A stretch of DNA of 64,000 bases, taken from positions 165,808,667-165,872,666 of the forward strand of contig CM075673.1 of NCBI GenBank assembly GCA_037962975.1, in the 5' to 3' direction. Both the position numbers and the translations under genes were made by a program. The notes under the pieces are model-generated. The model saw only the letters and a list, made by a program, of their open reading frames with translations. It did not search any database and had not been told where the DNA came from. Positions 50,146-61,500 of this stretch are shown piece after piece (position 1 is the stretch's first letter; the number at the start of each line of letters is the position of its first letter). The DNA is from Clitoria ternatea. Its lineage: Eukaryota; Streptophyta; Magnoliopsida; Fabales; Fabaceae.

Positions 50146-52372
50146 ATGGCAACTGGAGAAGGATCTTCTGGAGATAGCGCCATTTCGAAGACAGCTGAAG
50201 GTCTCTTCAGCGTAGTTGCTTCGAGGCTGAATTGGGAGGAGGTTCAGGCTAAATGGCCTTTCTGCTGGGTGTCTAGTGAGTTTAAGGAATTGGCCTCCCG
50301 ACATGCAGATGAGGAGGGATCTCGGATTCAACCGAGGTTCACGCTGAGTTCGGATGAAGAGACGAAAAAGTGGTACAGGGTTTACGCACCACTTCTGACA
50401 GAGCGGATATGTCATGTCGTCCCCAACGATCGTTCAGTGTTCATGTATGACTTTATCTTCCATAATCTGGGAGTTCGTTTCCCTTTAACCGAACTCCAGA
50501 TGGGTGTCTTGAGGTTTTTGAACTGTGCACCCTCTCAACTTCATCCCAACGGTTGGGGTCTCATCCGAGCTCTCGAAGTGCTTGGGGAGCACTTCAATTT
50601 CACGCCTACTGTAGCAATGCTGTTCTACTACACCCAGGTAGTTAGAAGGGCGAATAAGCAGGGCGGAGTTGGTCTGGTGACACTCCGGACTCTCTGTTCC
50701 TTTGTGAACTTTGAGTCTTACACAGATTCTGCCAAGGTTGATGGGAAGTCCTTCAAGACTTACTTCACTCGCATCTCCATCAAGAAGGGCAAACCAAAAT
50801 TTTGGAAGGACGAAGAGGACGTCGACAAATTTCCCCTGAGTTGGACACACAAACATTTCCTCTTGAGCTCGCACGCGTACTACACAGACCAATCCGATCT
50901 ATCTCGTGAGACGTCGAGAGTGTTGTTCGCGCTTGAATCTCACACTACAGGTCGTCACGTCTTCTCGTGTAGGCGTTTGCTAAGTAGCTCAAGCGGAGTC
51001 CGGGAGGAATATTTGCGTACTTCTCGTTTTATTCTATCTTTTCTCCATTATCAAATGTGTATAGAATATTTGTAGTTGCTGACATCTTGTGTTTGTTCAT
51101 GCAGGTGAAATAGAACAGCAAACTCCGGAGATGGATAAATTAAAGAAATTCAAAGCGGTTGGTAAATCCGTCACCCGTGAGAATGAAGTGAAGCCCAGGC
51201 CCTCAACCAAGGATCGTCCTGAGTTAATAATACTGACCTCGGATGCAGAAGGGGACGTTCCGTTGGTTGAGGGCGGTTCTTCTGCCGCTGATGAATCCAC
51301 GGGTCATCCTCCAATTTCTGAGAGGAGAAGAAAAATCAAGAATGACTCAGTGGGAGGCCCGTCCAAAAAGCGCAAAACTTCGGAGGGTAAAGAAACTGCT
51401 GCTGGAGCTTCTGGGTCAAATCCGACCTCCTTCCCAACGACCTCGTTTCTCACCCCCTTCCTCTCCTATGAAGGTTCTACTCCTGCCACTCTTCCACCAC
51501 CGATGTATAAACTCCGGCCTACACTCAGTCCTAAAGAGATTACGGAAGCGTGTGAGGCCGGAAGGTGGCAGCTAGCCGAACTTGCTGGAGTGCTTTCTTC
51601 AATCAGCGAGTTGGCTAGCAACGCCGATAAAGTTGAGGAATTGAGTGACGAATTGAAAGAACTCAAGCTTTCCTCGGAAAAGGACAAAGCTGCCGTGAAG
51701 TTAATGGAAGATCGTCTTCACAAGTCTAAGGAGTTTGGGGATCTCATCACTAAAGAGAATCTCAAACTCAAAGTCGATCTTAAGAACTTGGAAGGCAAAA
51801 TGGCAGAGAAGGAGGAAGAACTCCGCAGCAGCCAGGACAAACATAAAGCTGATGCTGAGGAGTGGTCTCAAAGGGAGAAGAAGCTCCTTCTTGAGATAGA
51901 GGGACTGAAGGCTAGGAATGCGGAGTTCGAGGTGTCTAGTGAGGAGCTGTCCAAGTTGCGGGGAGAATTGGCTACAGCGAAAGCTGAGAGAGAAGAAGCT
52001 GTTGACATATGCAGCCGTGCTGTCGAAGAATCCTTCGGCCTAGCTATACGCCAAGTTTTCTACCGCAACCCCACTGCGAAACTTGATCTTTATGGAATGG
52101 ATCCGTTCTATGAATTCCATGGGGGAAAGTTAGTCGCAGTGGTGGAAGGTCGTCATGAAGATCCACCGATGTCCCTGTATGGTTTGCCTCCTCTTCCTGA
52201 GGGTCAAACCATGGGACCGGATTATATCTTTCCTATGTCCGAGGTTCCCTCTTCTGAAGAAAGGGCTGAGGCTCCTGGAGGTGAGACTCCTGCGGAGGTT
52301 CCAAAGGAAGGGGGACGAGAGCCTGGTGCTGAGGAGGCACAAAAAACTGAAGAACATATTTCTCCTCAGTAG
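50146..52372 (+). CDS. Antisense accessory ORF of Tat-type element D, copy 1 (two exons)
   Basis: Function unknown. The N-terminal domain resembles the plant 'putative gypsy-type transposon' domain annotated on many retroelement-associated proteins. Exons 50,146-51,016 and 51,105-52,372 are joined by a GT..AG intron in phase 1, giving 712 aa. Seen: a conserved core with GVRFPL, SQLHPNGWG (about 130-138), GEHFNF and TQVVRRANK. A charged linker follows with nuclear-localisation-like SKKRKTSEGK (about 377), then a long heptad-rich coiled coil (about 460-590) and a conserved tail with SFGLAI, DPFYEFH and GKLVAVV. It lies opposite to gag-pol, between pol and the 3' LTR. An unspliced reading is possible but would stop shortly after the intron start, and both copies share the same splice sites. 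Copy 2 has a longer N-terminus; the matching segment here is not open. Confidence 0.82.
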
Positions 52373-52839
52373 TTTTGTTTTTATTTACATGTATAGTTGT
52401 GTACCGGGATCAACTCCGGATTTTGAACTATTGTATGTAATTTCTTTTCAATGAATGAATTTTGGTTGAAGAAATTTGTCTTCATTGTTTCATGTATATA
52501 TAAATCGTTACTAATCCGTTCAGTGTAATTAATCTTAAGGCCGGATTGAAATAATAGCCTCGGAAGATTAAATAACAAATAAAATTTAGAACGGATAAAT
52601 ATATACATGTCCCCAAGTGCGTATTAAGAAGAAGGTGCCTGTCTCTGGGGCATGATCCCTAATTCTTTTGGGGAAAGATGGGTCGATCCGCTGTTTAGCA
52701 AAGTAGTGTAACAGGATGGATGACTGCTTCTAACCCGTAATGTTCTTACAGGAGATGATAATATTGTTCCAAGTTTAGGGAACTGCAAGGAAGTGGTGTT
52801 TGAGTTCTTTATCATAAAGATGATGATGGGAGTTTTTTC

Positions 52840-53640
52840 TACGCCAGGAGTTAGGTCGTTGTATCACAGAATAGGTGATAAAGAGTATCCGTCCTGGGAG
52901 AATACCACTAGAAAGCGAAAGTACGGATTGACTTTCGGAATTTTCCATCATAAAGATGATTATGAGTATTGATCATGCCAGGTGTTTTATCATTAAATCA
53001 CTTCCTAAGTGATTGAGATCATCCGTCTTGGGGATGTGTACGATACCAGGAACTACATCATCAGGTCGCGTATTAGGTGATTGAGATCATCCGTCCTTTG
53101 GGTGTATATGACGCCAGGAGTTACATCGTCAGATCACAGCATGGGTGATTGAGATCATCCGTCCTGGGCAGGTACACCGCGTTAGGAGTTACATCATCAT
53201 ATCACATAATGAGTGACTGAGGTTATCCGTTCTGGAAAAGTACACATCGTCAAGAGTTACATCGTCAGATCACAGATTAAGTGATTTAGATAATCCATCC
53301 TGGAGACATTTTTCAATCGTAAGAATGATGATGAGAATTGTTCATACCAGGAGTTACATCGTCGAATCACTGAATAGGTGATTGAGATCATCCGTCCTGG
53401 AATGATTATTGGATTTCTTCATACCAGGAGTTACATCACCGAATCACTGAATAAGTGATTGAGATCATCCGTCCTGGTATGATTATTGGAGCTCTTCGTA
53501 CCAGGAGTTACATCATCGAATCACTGAATAAGTGATTGAGATCATCCGTCCTGGTGTGATTATTGGAGTCCTTCGTACCAGGAGTTACATCATCGAATCA
53601 CTGAATAAGTGATTGAGATCATCCGTCCTGGTGAATCTTT
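52840..53640. repeat. Tandem array with internal hairpins, between the two aORFs
   Basis: About ten units of roughly 65-95 bases. A good unit starts CCAGGAGTTACATC, has TCACTGAATAAGTGA in the middle and ends GATCATCCGTCCTGG. CCAGGA/TCCTGG and TCAC/GTGA are inverted pairs, so each unit can fold as nested stems. Two further units lie at 58,255-58,390, next to pol. The rightmost units (53,346-53,640) are the most uniform. Confidence 0.85.
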
Positions 53641-54379
53641 TCCAATCAAGGGAGTGCGGATTCAATTTCCAATTTTCGCTCCATCCGAAATCCGAGACGA
53701 AATCCGAGTATTACCTCCACTATAGCCCCCTAGCTGATGTGAGGAAGCAGTTGTCTTGCTCATATGAGCTATATTGATCATTGTACGTCTGGATTTCGGA
53801 TTTGCACCGAAGTGTAAATATCCGCTCTTGGAACCATGTTCCGTAGTGACGAAATTTTAAGGGCGGATTCGACAATGGGAATATCAGAAGTTTATCGAAC
53901 TTCACAACCCTTGGTATTCGAGTAATGGTGGCCACGTTTCTAATGATTGGACATTTAATGCCTTAATTCACGTGGGCGCGCCATTATTGCGTTAAATGCG
54001 CATGTCTTAATAACCGTCACGTAGGGGATTGTTGGGCCTAGAATTTGGATTTAATAGGCCCATTTAGAAAGCTCTGTGACGAAACGATGGCATTTTCGCG
54101 CCTTGATGTACTAGACGACAATTTTGGTCCACTAAACGGGGAGTCGTTTAGGGGTAAACGACAGGTTGTGTTTAGTGGGTATTTGAAAAATTCTCGTGCC
54201 CTGAAAAAGGCATATTTGGCAATCTCAGTTACCATTTCTTCTAATTCTCTCGACGAACTTCTGCAAAAGTTTCGAGAAGATTATCGTGTCTGCCTCTGTG
54301 AATCTTAATTCACTATCCTCATCCATCCTTAGGTAACCACTTTCTTTCCATACTTTGTGTCTTGTTTCAATTTCTGAGA

Positions 54380-56901
54380 ATGTCTAGGAAAGGTGTTAGT
54401 TTCAGTGGTATCAGCCCTAGAGGAAGAGGAGGAAGGGCCTTCAATCAAAACCCTACAGTTCGTGCTGGGAGGATTCCAGTGGTCTTTCAATCGAAGCCAC
54501 TAAGCTCAGAGAGGGAGGCGTCGCCGTATCAAAGGCGAAAGGCGATTATACCCTCTTCAGAATCCTCCTCTAGTGAGAGTGCTGAGAGCGGTGACCTGTA
54601 TGTATCTGACGATGTGGATTTTTACCGCAGTGTAAAAGCTTTCACAATGGTGGTGAAGAAAGCGACTGGGAGGAAATCATCTGAAGGGGGATCTCCTTCT
54701 GAGAAATATATCTTGAAGACCCAGTCCGGCCTCTGCAATGTGGTTGCACACCGGATAGACTGGGTGAAATTCCAACAGAAACGCCCATTCAGCTGGGTGG
54801 CTGAGGAATTTCGTGAGACACAGTCCGTCCACGCTCGGGAGGATGAAGGGGAGCTGGAGCCGCGGTTTACCGTATGGAAGAAGGATAAATACAAATGGTG
54901 TTTTAAAGTATTTGCTCCCCTTCCATCAGTACGGATATGCCACACACCGGACGAGAGGTCCTTATTCATGTATGATTTTCTATTTCTGAACTTGGGTGTG
55001 CGTTTCCCCTTGACGAAGTTTGAGATGGGAGTCCTGAGATTCTTGGACTGCGCCCCCTCGCAACTTCACCCTAACGGATGGGGATTGGTCCGCTCTCTTG
55101 AAGTGCTTGGGGAGCACTTCAACTTTAAACCGACGGTGGCCATGCTTTTCTACTTCACTCAAGTGGTCCGTCGTGCGAATAAGGAGAAAGGAGGAGTGAG
55201 CTTGATATCCCTCCGGAGTATCTCCAAGATCATCAACTTCGAGGCGTACACTGACTCCGCCAAAGTTGATGGGCGTTCATTCAAGTCCTATTTCACAAGG
55301 ATTAGCGTCCATCCGAGTGAATCAATTTTTTGGTTAACTGAAGAAGGGATTCCAAAATTCCCAGTGACTTGGACGCACGAACATTTTTTGTTGACCTCCC
55401 AAGCATACTATACCGAGGAGGACGAACTGAGCCCAACTTCAATCTCAGTTCTTTCGGCTCTGCAGTCCTACACAGCCTCATACCAATTTTTCTCCTGCAA
55501 GCGTTTGTTAGGACCAAAGTCTACCCGCGAGGAGTACTTACGTAATTTCCCTGCCATTCTTCATGCGTTATTATGTCATGTCTTGAAACTTTTTCGTCTC
55601 TGATTGTGTCTTTTAATTGTGCAGGTGAAATTCAGAGCGAGTCACCAGAGATGAATAGACTAAAAGGTCTCAAGGCCGGAGAGACTTCCGTTGCGGCTGA
55701 AAATGACATTCAGGCAAAGCGGAACTCAAAGAAGGCTACTGCTGAGACGATAATATTAACTTCGTCTGCTGGTGACGATATTCCTCTGATCGAGGGCGGA
55801 TCTGAGAAGGTGGTCGAGAAAAAGAAGAGGACTAAGCGTGATCCTTCGAAGACCTCAGACCGTCAACCCTCGCCCAAAAAACCAAAAACTTCAAGAGGGG
55901 CTGCTGAGCTTGTGCCCTCTAAAGAGAAGAGAGCGGAAGAACCCACTCCGGATGCCCCCGGCAGTGTAATCACTTATGGGGCGAAGCCAATAACGACTTA
56001 CTTCGCGCCCAAAGCCCCCTGCTCTCTTGAAGGTAATTCCGGTCTTGTTCAACATCCGGTGTACGAGGGCTCTGTTCCAGAGGGCGTTCCTGAATCCTCA
56101 CCCAAGGTGAAGCCCTCGTTAAAGAATGAAGAACTGATCAGAGCTTGCGACGACGGACAGAAGCACTTGGCTGCTTTATCCGAGCTCCTCAAGTCGGTTC
56201 GCGAGCTCACAGAAGAAAATGAGAGGCTCACCTCGGTGGTTGGCAAGGACAAGGCAATCATTCTCCAATTAGAAGGAAAATTAAAAACTTCCAAAGAAGA
56301 AACTCAGAAGAAGGATGAAGAAATTGCCAAGTTGAAGAAGCTTGCCAAGGAGCTGGAGGGTCAAGTTTCTGATCAGAAGAAAATCAATGCTGACCTCCAT
56401 GCCAACTTTTGTGTGGAGAAGGAACGCTCTTCAAAGCTGGAAGAGGGGTTGAAGGAGGCCAAGGTCGTCTATTCCCAAGGAGCGGATGATTGGTCACGTA
56501 AGGAAAAGGAGCTGCTATCAAAGCTGGCGGATTCGAATGGCGAAGTCAAGACCCTGAAAGCAGACCTGGACGATGCTGTAAACATGTGTGACCAGGCAGT
56601 CAAGGAGGCTTTCGGGTTGGCAATTCATCAGGTGTTATACCAGAATCCCAAGGTGTCACTTAGTTTGAACGGTATTGATCCGTTCTATGAGTTTCACCAA
56701 GGGAAACTGGTGGCCATCGTTGACAATCGTCAAGAGAGTCCGCCTAACACTCCTTATAAGTTTGCTCCTTTACCTAAAGGTCAATCAATGAGACCTTCCC
56801 TCCTGAAACCCACGAGTACAGGATCGAGCTCTCGCACTGAAGGAGGCAAGACCGGAGACAAAGGCAAGGGGAAAGAGGGAGACCCAAGCCAGAAAGAGTA
56901 G
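54380..56901 (+). CDS. Antisense accessory ORF of Tat-type element D, copy 2 (two exons)
   Basis: Diverged paralogue of 50,146-52,372. Exons 54,380-55,541 and 55,625-56,901 use the same intron position and phase, giving 812 aa. The ATG at 54,380 was chosen; the frame is open 18 bases further up but without an ATG. It has an extra basic and serine-rich N-terminus of about 130 residues (MSRKGVSF, GRGGRAF, SSESSSSESAES), then the same core with GVRFPL, SQLHPNGWG (about 226) and TQVVRRANK. A basic linker with KKKRTKRD (about 453) leads to a coiled coil (about 573-700) and the tail with AFGLAI, DPFYEFH and GKLVAIV. The core differs from copy 1 at many positions, by eye about a quarter, yet no stop or frameshift is present, suggesting both were kept under selection. 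Function unknown; a DNA- or RNA-packaging or regulatory role is only a guess. Confidence 0.83.
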
Positions 56902-56998
56902 CACCTTTCTTGTTTGCTTTTTCGTTTTATTGATTTGAATTCGCTGTGTTCCGGGATCAGCTCCGGATTATTACACGAATTGTAATTCTTATTGAATC

Positions 56999-57004
56999 AA
57001 TAAA
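56999..57004 (+). terminator. Polyadenylation signal after aORF copy 2
   Basis: AATAAA, about 98 bases after the stop codon, inside a T/A-rich stretch (TTATTGAATCAATAAAAGAG). Copy 1 has only AATGAATGAAT at the matching place. Confidence 0.55.
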
Positions 57005-57559
57005 AGAGTTTTTTACCTCCATTCTTGTTTAGTGAAAAACAACTTTAATAGAGGGATTGCATGTGTATTGTATTATTCCGGATTTAAGTAATGAAGATCG
57101 GATTGTAAAACAAAATCTCCATACCGGACATATACATGCGAAATGAATTTCATAATAAAACCACCGCTTGTGAGGAAACACATCAGTGCCTCAAGGACGG
57201 CTTAAGGGGAATGATTGTGAGATCGTTTAGACGAGAGTTCATTCCTCAAATTATTCGTTGAACCGTTGATGCTGTCCCCCAGTTTCATTGGGTGATTATG
57301 AATTTGAATAAACTGAGTGACATTTTCTCGTGAGAGTTTTTAAAAGTGAGGATTTAAAATAGAAATTCCTCTTCAAATATTTCCGACTGAGAAATTTCGG
57401 GTGAATATACCTTAGATTGTGGTGTACCCGAGTGAATTGTTTGTGTCGGAGTTTACGAGTCAGGTCTCAATTGAAGAATTGATGACTCAGAACTATAAGC
57501 TATAAAACTTCCAAATAAAGAACTTCACGAGAGTATTAATTTGGAGTTCAGTATAACTT

Positions 57560-58250
57560 ACTTGTTGTATTTGGAGTTCGGTTTGATCCTACTGTCCATG
57601 TCATATTTGGTGTTCGGTTGAATCCTACTAGCCGTTCTTCAATTGGTCTTTGGTTTTACCCAATGACGATTCTTCACCGACGTTCGGTTAATCCTACTAG
57701 TCGTACTCAGAGTTCGGTTTAATCCTACAATCCGAGCCTTCGATACGGGGTTCAGATCAGGGTTAATCCTGAACCTACTGCGCCCGTCACTTGGGGTTCA
57801 GCGTGGTCTTGAAGAAGAGCCAGCTTACTGCGCCCAAGCCTTCGCATGGGGTTCGGTTTGTGGCCTTGAAGAAGGACCAGCCCTACAACCCATGTAGTCT
57901 TCGAATGGGGTTCGGTTTGTGGCCTTGAAGAAGGACCAGCCCTACAACCCATGTAGTCTTCGAATGGGGTTCGGTTTGTGGCCTTGAAGAAGGACCAGCC
58001 CTACAACCCATGTAGTCTTCGAATGGGGTTCGGTTTGTGGCCTTGAAGGAGGACCAGCCCTACAACCCATGCCCTGAGGTTCGGTTTAATCCTACAACTC
58101 AGGTCTTTACCGACGTTCGGTTAATCCTACTAGTCGTACTCAGAGTTCGGTTTAATCCTACAATCTGAGCCTTCACCGGTGTTCAGCCAAACTTACTAAC
58201 CGTACCCAGAGTTCGGTTTAATCCTACAATCTGGGCCTTCAATATTTACA
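57560..58250. repeat. GTTCGGTTTAATCCTAC tandem repeats, including a 59-bp array
   Basis: The core is a near-perfect 59-bp repeat with TGGGGTTCGGTTTGTGG at about 57,846, 57,905, 57,964 and 58,023. It is flanked on both sides by shorter, degenerate units carrying GTTCGGTTTAATCCTAC. This is the place where Tat elements commonly carry satellite-like repeats. Confidence 0.88.
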
Positions 58251-58254
58251 CACT

Positions 58255-58390
58255 CGAGGAGTTACATCGTCAATCACAGAATGGGTAATTGAGATCATCC
58301 GTCCTGAGTATGTTCTTGTGCGTTGCGCATATTCGAAGAGTTACATCGTCAGCTACAGAATAAGTAGCTGAGATCATCCGTCTTGAATAT
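58255..58390. repeat. Two extra hairpin-type units next to pol
   Basis: GAGGAGTTACATCGTC with GATCATCCGTCCTGAG, and GAAGAGTTACATCGTC with GATCATCCGTCTTGAA. They are the same family as 52,840-53,640, placed on the other side of aORF copy 2. Confidence 0.75.
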
Positions 58391-58563
58391 GCTTTTGTAC
58401 ACCAGATAAACTGAAAATCACAGCATAAGAAAAACTCGAAAGAGTTAAATTGTTGTGAGAGATCCTTATTAAATCAAAAATAAGAATTACAAGTAGAGCG
58501 TAGCTGTGAAAGTAAATTCTCCAGTATTCAATCCAAGATAAGGATAGGAGAGTGTAGAAACAG

Positions 58564-61500
58564 CTAGCTATAGTAGATGCGCAAGTTTTGGGTGTTCCAT
58601 TTGTTTCGGATTGGAGTGCCATCAAGGTTTTCAAGGCGATAAGAGCCTTTGCCAGTGACCTCGGATACCCTGTATGGGCCTTCCCAGTTTGGGGCTAATT
58701 TGCCTTGATGGGCGAATTTATTCCCTATACTTGCTTTCCTCAAAACCAAATCTCCAACGTTGAAAGTCCTTGATTGGACTCGTTTGTTGTACCGGAGAGC
58801 AACTTTGGCTTTGATGGCTTGATCTCGGATGAAAGCGTCTTCTCTGAGTTCTTGTATGACATCTATTTCGGATGCCAAGTTAGCATTATTGGTTTCTTCA
58901 GAGAAGTACTTAACTCTTGTGGAAGCAATTTGCAGTTCCACAGGTATCATTGCCTCGACCCCGTATGTTAGGCGATATGGGGATTCATTGGTGGATGAAT
59001 GAGGCGTTGTCCGATATGCCCATAGGACATGACACAGCTGGTCTGTCCATCCGCCCTTGGCTTCTCCAAGGCGTTTCTTTAGTCCCTTCAGCACCTCCCT
59101 GTTGGCCACTTCAGCTTGACCATTAGTTTGGGGATGTTCGACGGATGAGAATATTTGGGTTATTCCTAACCCTTCAAGCAAATCTGTGAATTTTCTATCC
59201 GTGAACTGGGTGCCATTGTCTGTGACAATCCGTGCTGGGACCCCGAACCGTGTTATGATGTTTTCATACATGAAACGGCGGGTTCGAGCTGAAGTAATAT
59301 GCACCACCGGCTCTGCTTCTATCCACTTAGTGAAATAATCGACCCCTACAATGAGATATTTGATGCCCCCAGGAGCAGTTGGAAAGGGGCCCAGAATATC
59401 CAATCCCCATTGATAGAAGGGCCATGGAACAGCGGATGTGAAGAGTTCTTCCGCCGGTGTGTGGTGTAGGTTAGAGAATTTTTGGCAAGCGTCGCATTTT
59501 TTGACGAAGTCAATGGAGTCTTGCTTCATTGTGGGCCACCAGTATCCAGCTCTGAGGATTTTTCGCATTAAGCTTCTTCCTCTGGCATGGTGTCCATTTT
59601 GTCCTCCATGCACTTCCTCCATTACACCTTGCACCTCATCCTCTTTGAGACAAATTAAATAGGGCACAGAGAGTGCCCTTCTGTAGAGATTACCATCAAT
59701 CATAGTGAAATACGGTAATTCTCTCCTTAACCTCGTCTTTTCCTTTTCATCTGTGGGTAGCTGTCCATCAGCCAAATAACGGATGTAAGGAGCCATCCAT
59801 GTATCTCCGTAAAGGGAGTCAGTCATTATGGCATTTAGAGAAGGGAAAAGAGGGATGCTGGGCGACGTTAGCGTGCTTTGAACCAGAGTAGTGGTGCTAC
59901 CCGGTCGTTTAGTGCTTGCTAACCTGGAGAGTATATCCGCTCTCGTATTCTCTTCACGTGGAACATGCTTGAACTCCACCTTTGAGAATTTCTCAGTCAA
60001 CTCCTTGACACAGTTCAAGTATAATTGGAGTTGAGGTTCGCGAGCTTGATAATCTCCTAAGATCTGCGAAATCACCAGCTGTGAATCGCTACAGAGTGTC
60101 GCCTCAGAAGCTCCGATGTCGATTGCAGCTCTTAGCCCGGCCAAGCAAGCTTCGTACTCAGCTTGGTTGTTAGATGTTTTGAAATTGAAACGGAGGGAGA
60201 TTTCCAGGTGTACTCCATCGTTACTTTCGAGAACTACACCTGCTCCAGAGCCTCTTTGGTTTGATGAACCATCAATGTAGATGGTCCAATGGACTCGAGG
60301 GTAGTCTGGATCAATCCCTGTCATTTCCACAATAAAGTCAGCCAGGACTTGAGCTTTAATAGCGCTGCGGGGTTCGTAGGATATATCAAACTCAGAGAGT
60401 TCAATAGACCATTTGATCATCCTCCCAGCGAGATCGGGCTTGATTAAGACAGAACGGAGTGGCAAATCCGTTCTTACTATGATTGGATGGGCGTGAAAGT
60501 ACGGACGCAACCGTCGTGAGGCCCAAACAACAGCGAGGGCGGCCTTTTCAATTTTTTGATACCGAATCTCAGCACCTTGCAAGGTCTTGCTAGTGAAATA
60601 GACCGGTCTTTGTCCATCAGGAGTTTCTTTTACCAAGGCAACGCCCAAAGCTTCATCTGAAATAGCCAAGTACAGAATGAGTGTGTCTTCGGGGTCAGGC
60701 TTTGTGAGAATGGGAGGTTTGGACAACACCTCCTTAAGCTCTTGGAAAGCTTTTTCTTGTTCCTGTCCCCACTCGAATTTCTTGGACTTTTTCAGTATTT
60801 TGTACAGAGGGAGCGACCTGTGAGCCATCTTCGGCATGAACCGTGCCAAAGCTGCTACCTTGCCATTCAGGGATTGGACTTCTTTGAGATTCTTAGGACT
60901 TTGCATGTCTAGAATCGTTTGGCACTTCCCTGGATTGGCTTCTATACCACGTTGAGTTAACATGAAACCCAAAAATTTCCCAGCAGGGACAGCAAATGTG
61001 CACTTCATTGGGTTCAGCCTCATGTTAAATTGTCTCAAGCGGGTGAATACTTGGCGCAGGTCGTCAATATGATCGCCACCAACCGGTGTCTTTGCTATTA
61101 TGTCGTCAATATATACTTCAACAAGTTTGGTGTGCATACCTTCGAAAACCTTGTTGATCATGCGCTGATATGTCGCCCCAGCGTTTTTCAGGCCAAAAGG
61201 CATGACCGTATAGCAAAAGACACCACGATCATTTATGAAAGCTGTCTTCTCTTGATCCTCTTCGCACATCGGAATTTGGTTGTAACCAGAGTATGCGTCC
61301 ATGAAACTCAGGTATTGATAACCAGAGGAATCATCCACCATCCGATCTATATTAGGAAGAGGATAAGGATCTTTTGGACAGCAGCGGTTGAGGTCCACGT
61401 AGTCAATGCACATTCTCCATTTACCATTGGATTTAGGGACCATCACCACATTCGAAAGCCAAGAGGAATATCGGATTTCCCTGATAAATCCGGCCTTCAG

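Noticed and set aside
54362..54379. TTG start 18 bases above the ATG of aORF copy 2
   Set aside because: Not a normal plant start. The ATG at 54,380 is the first in frame.
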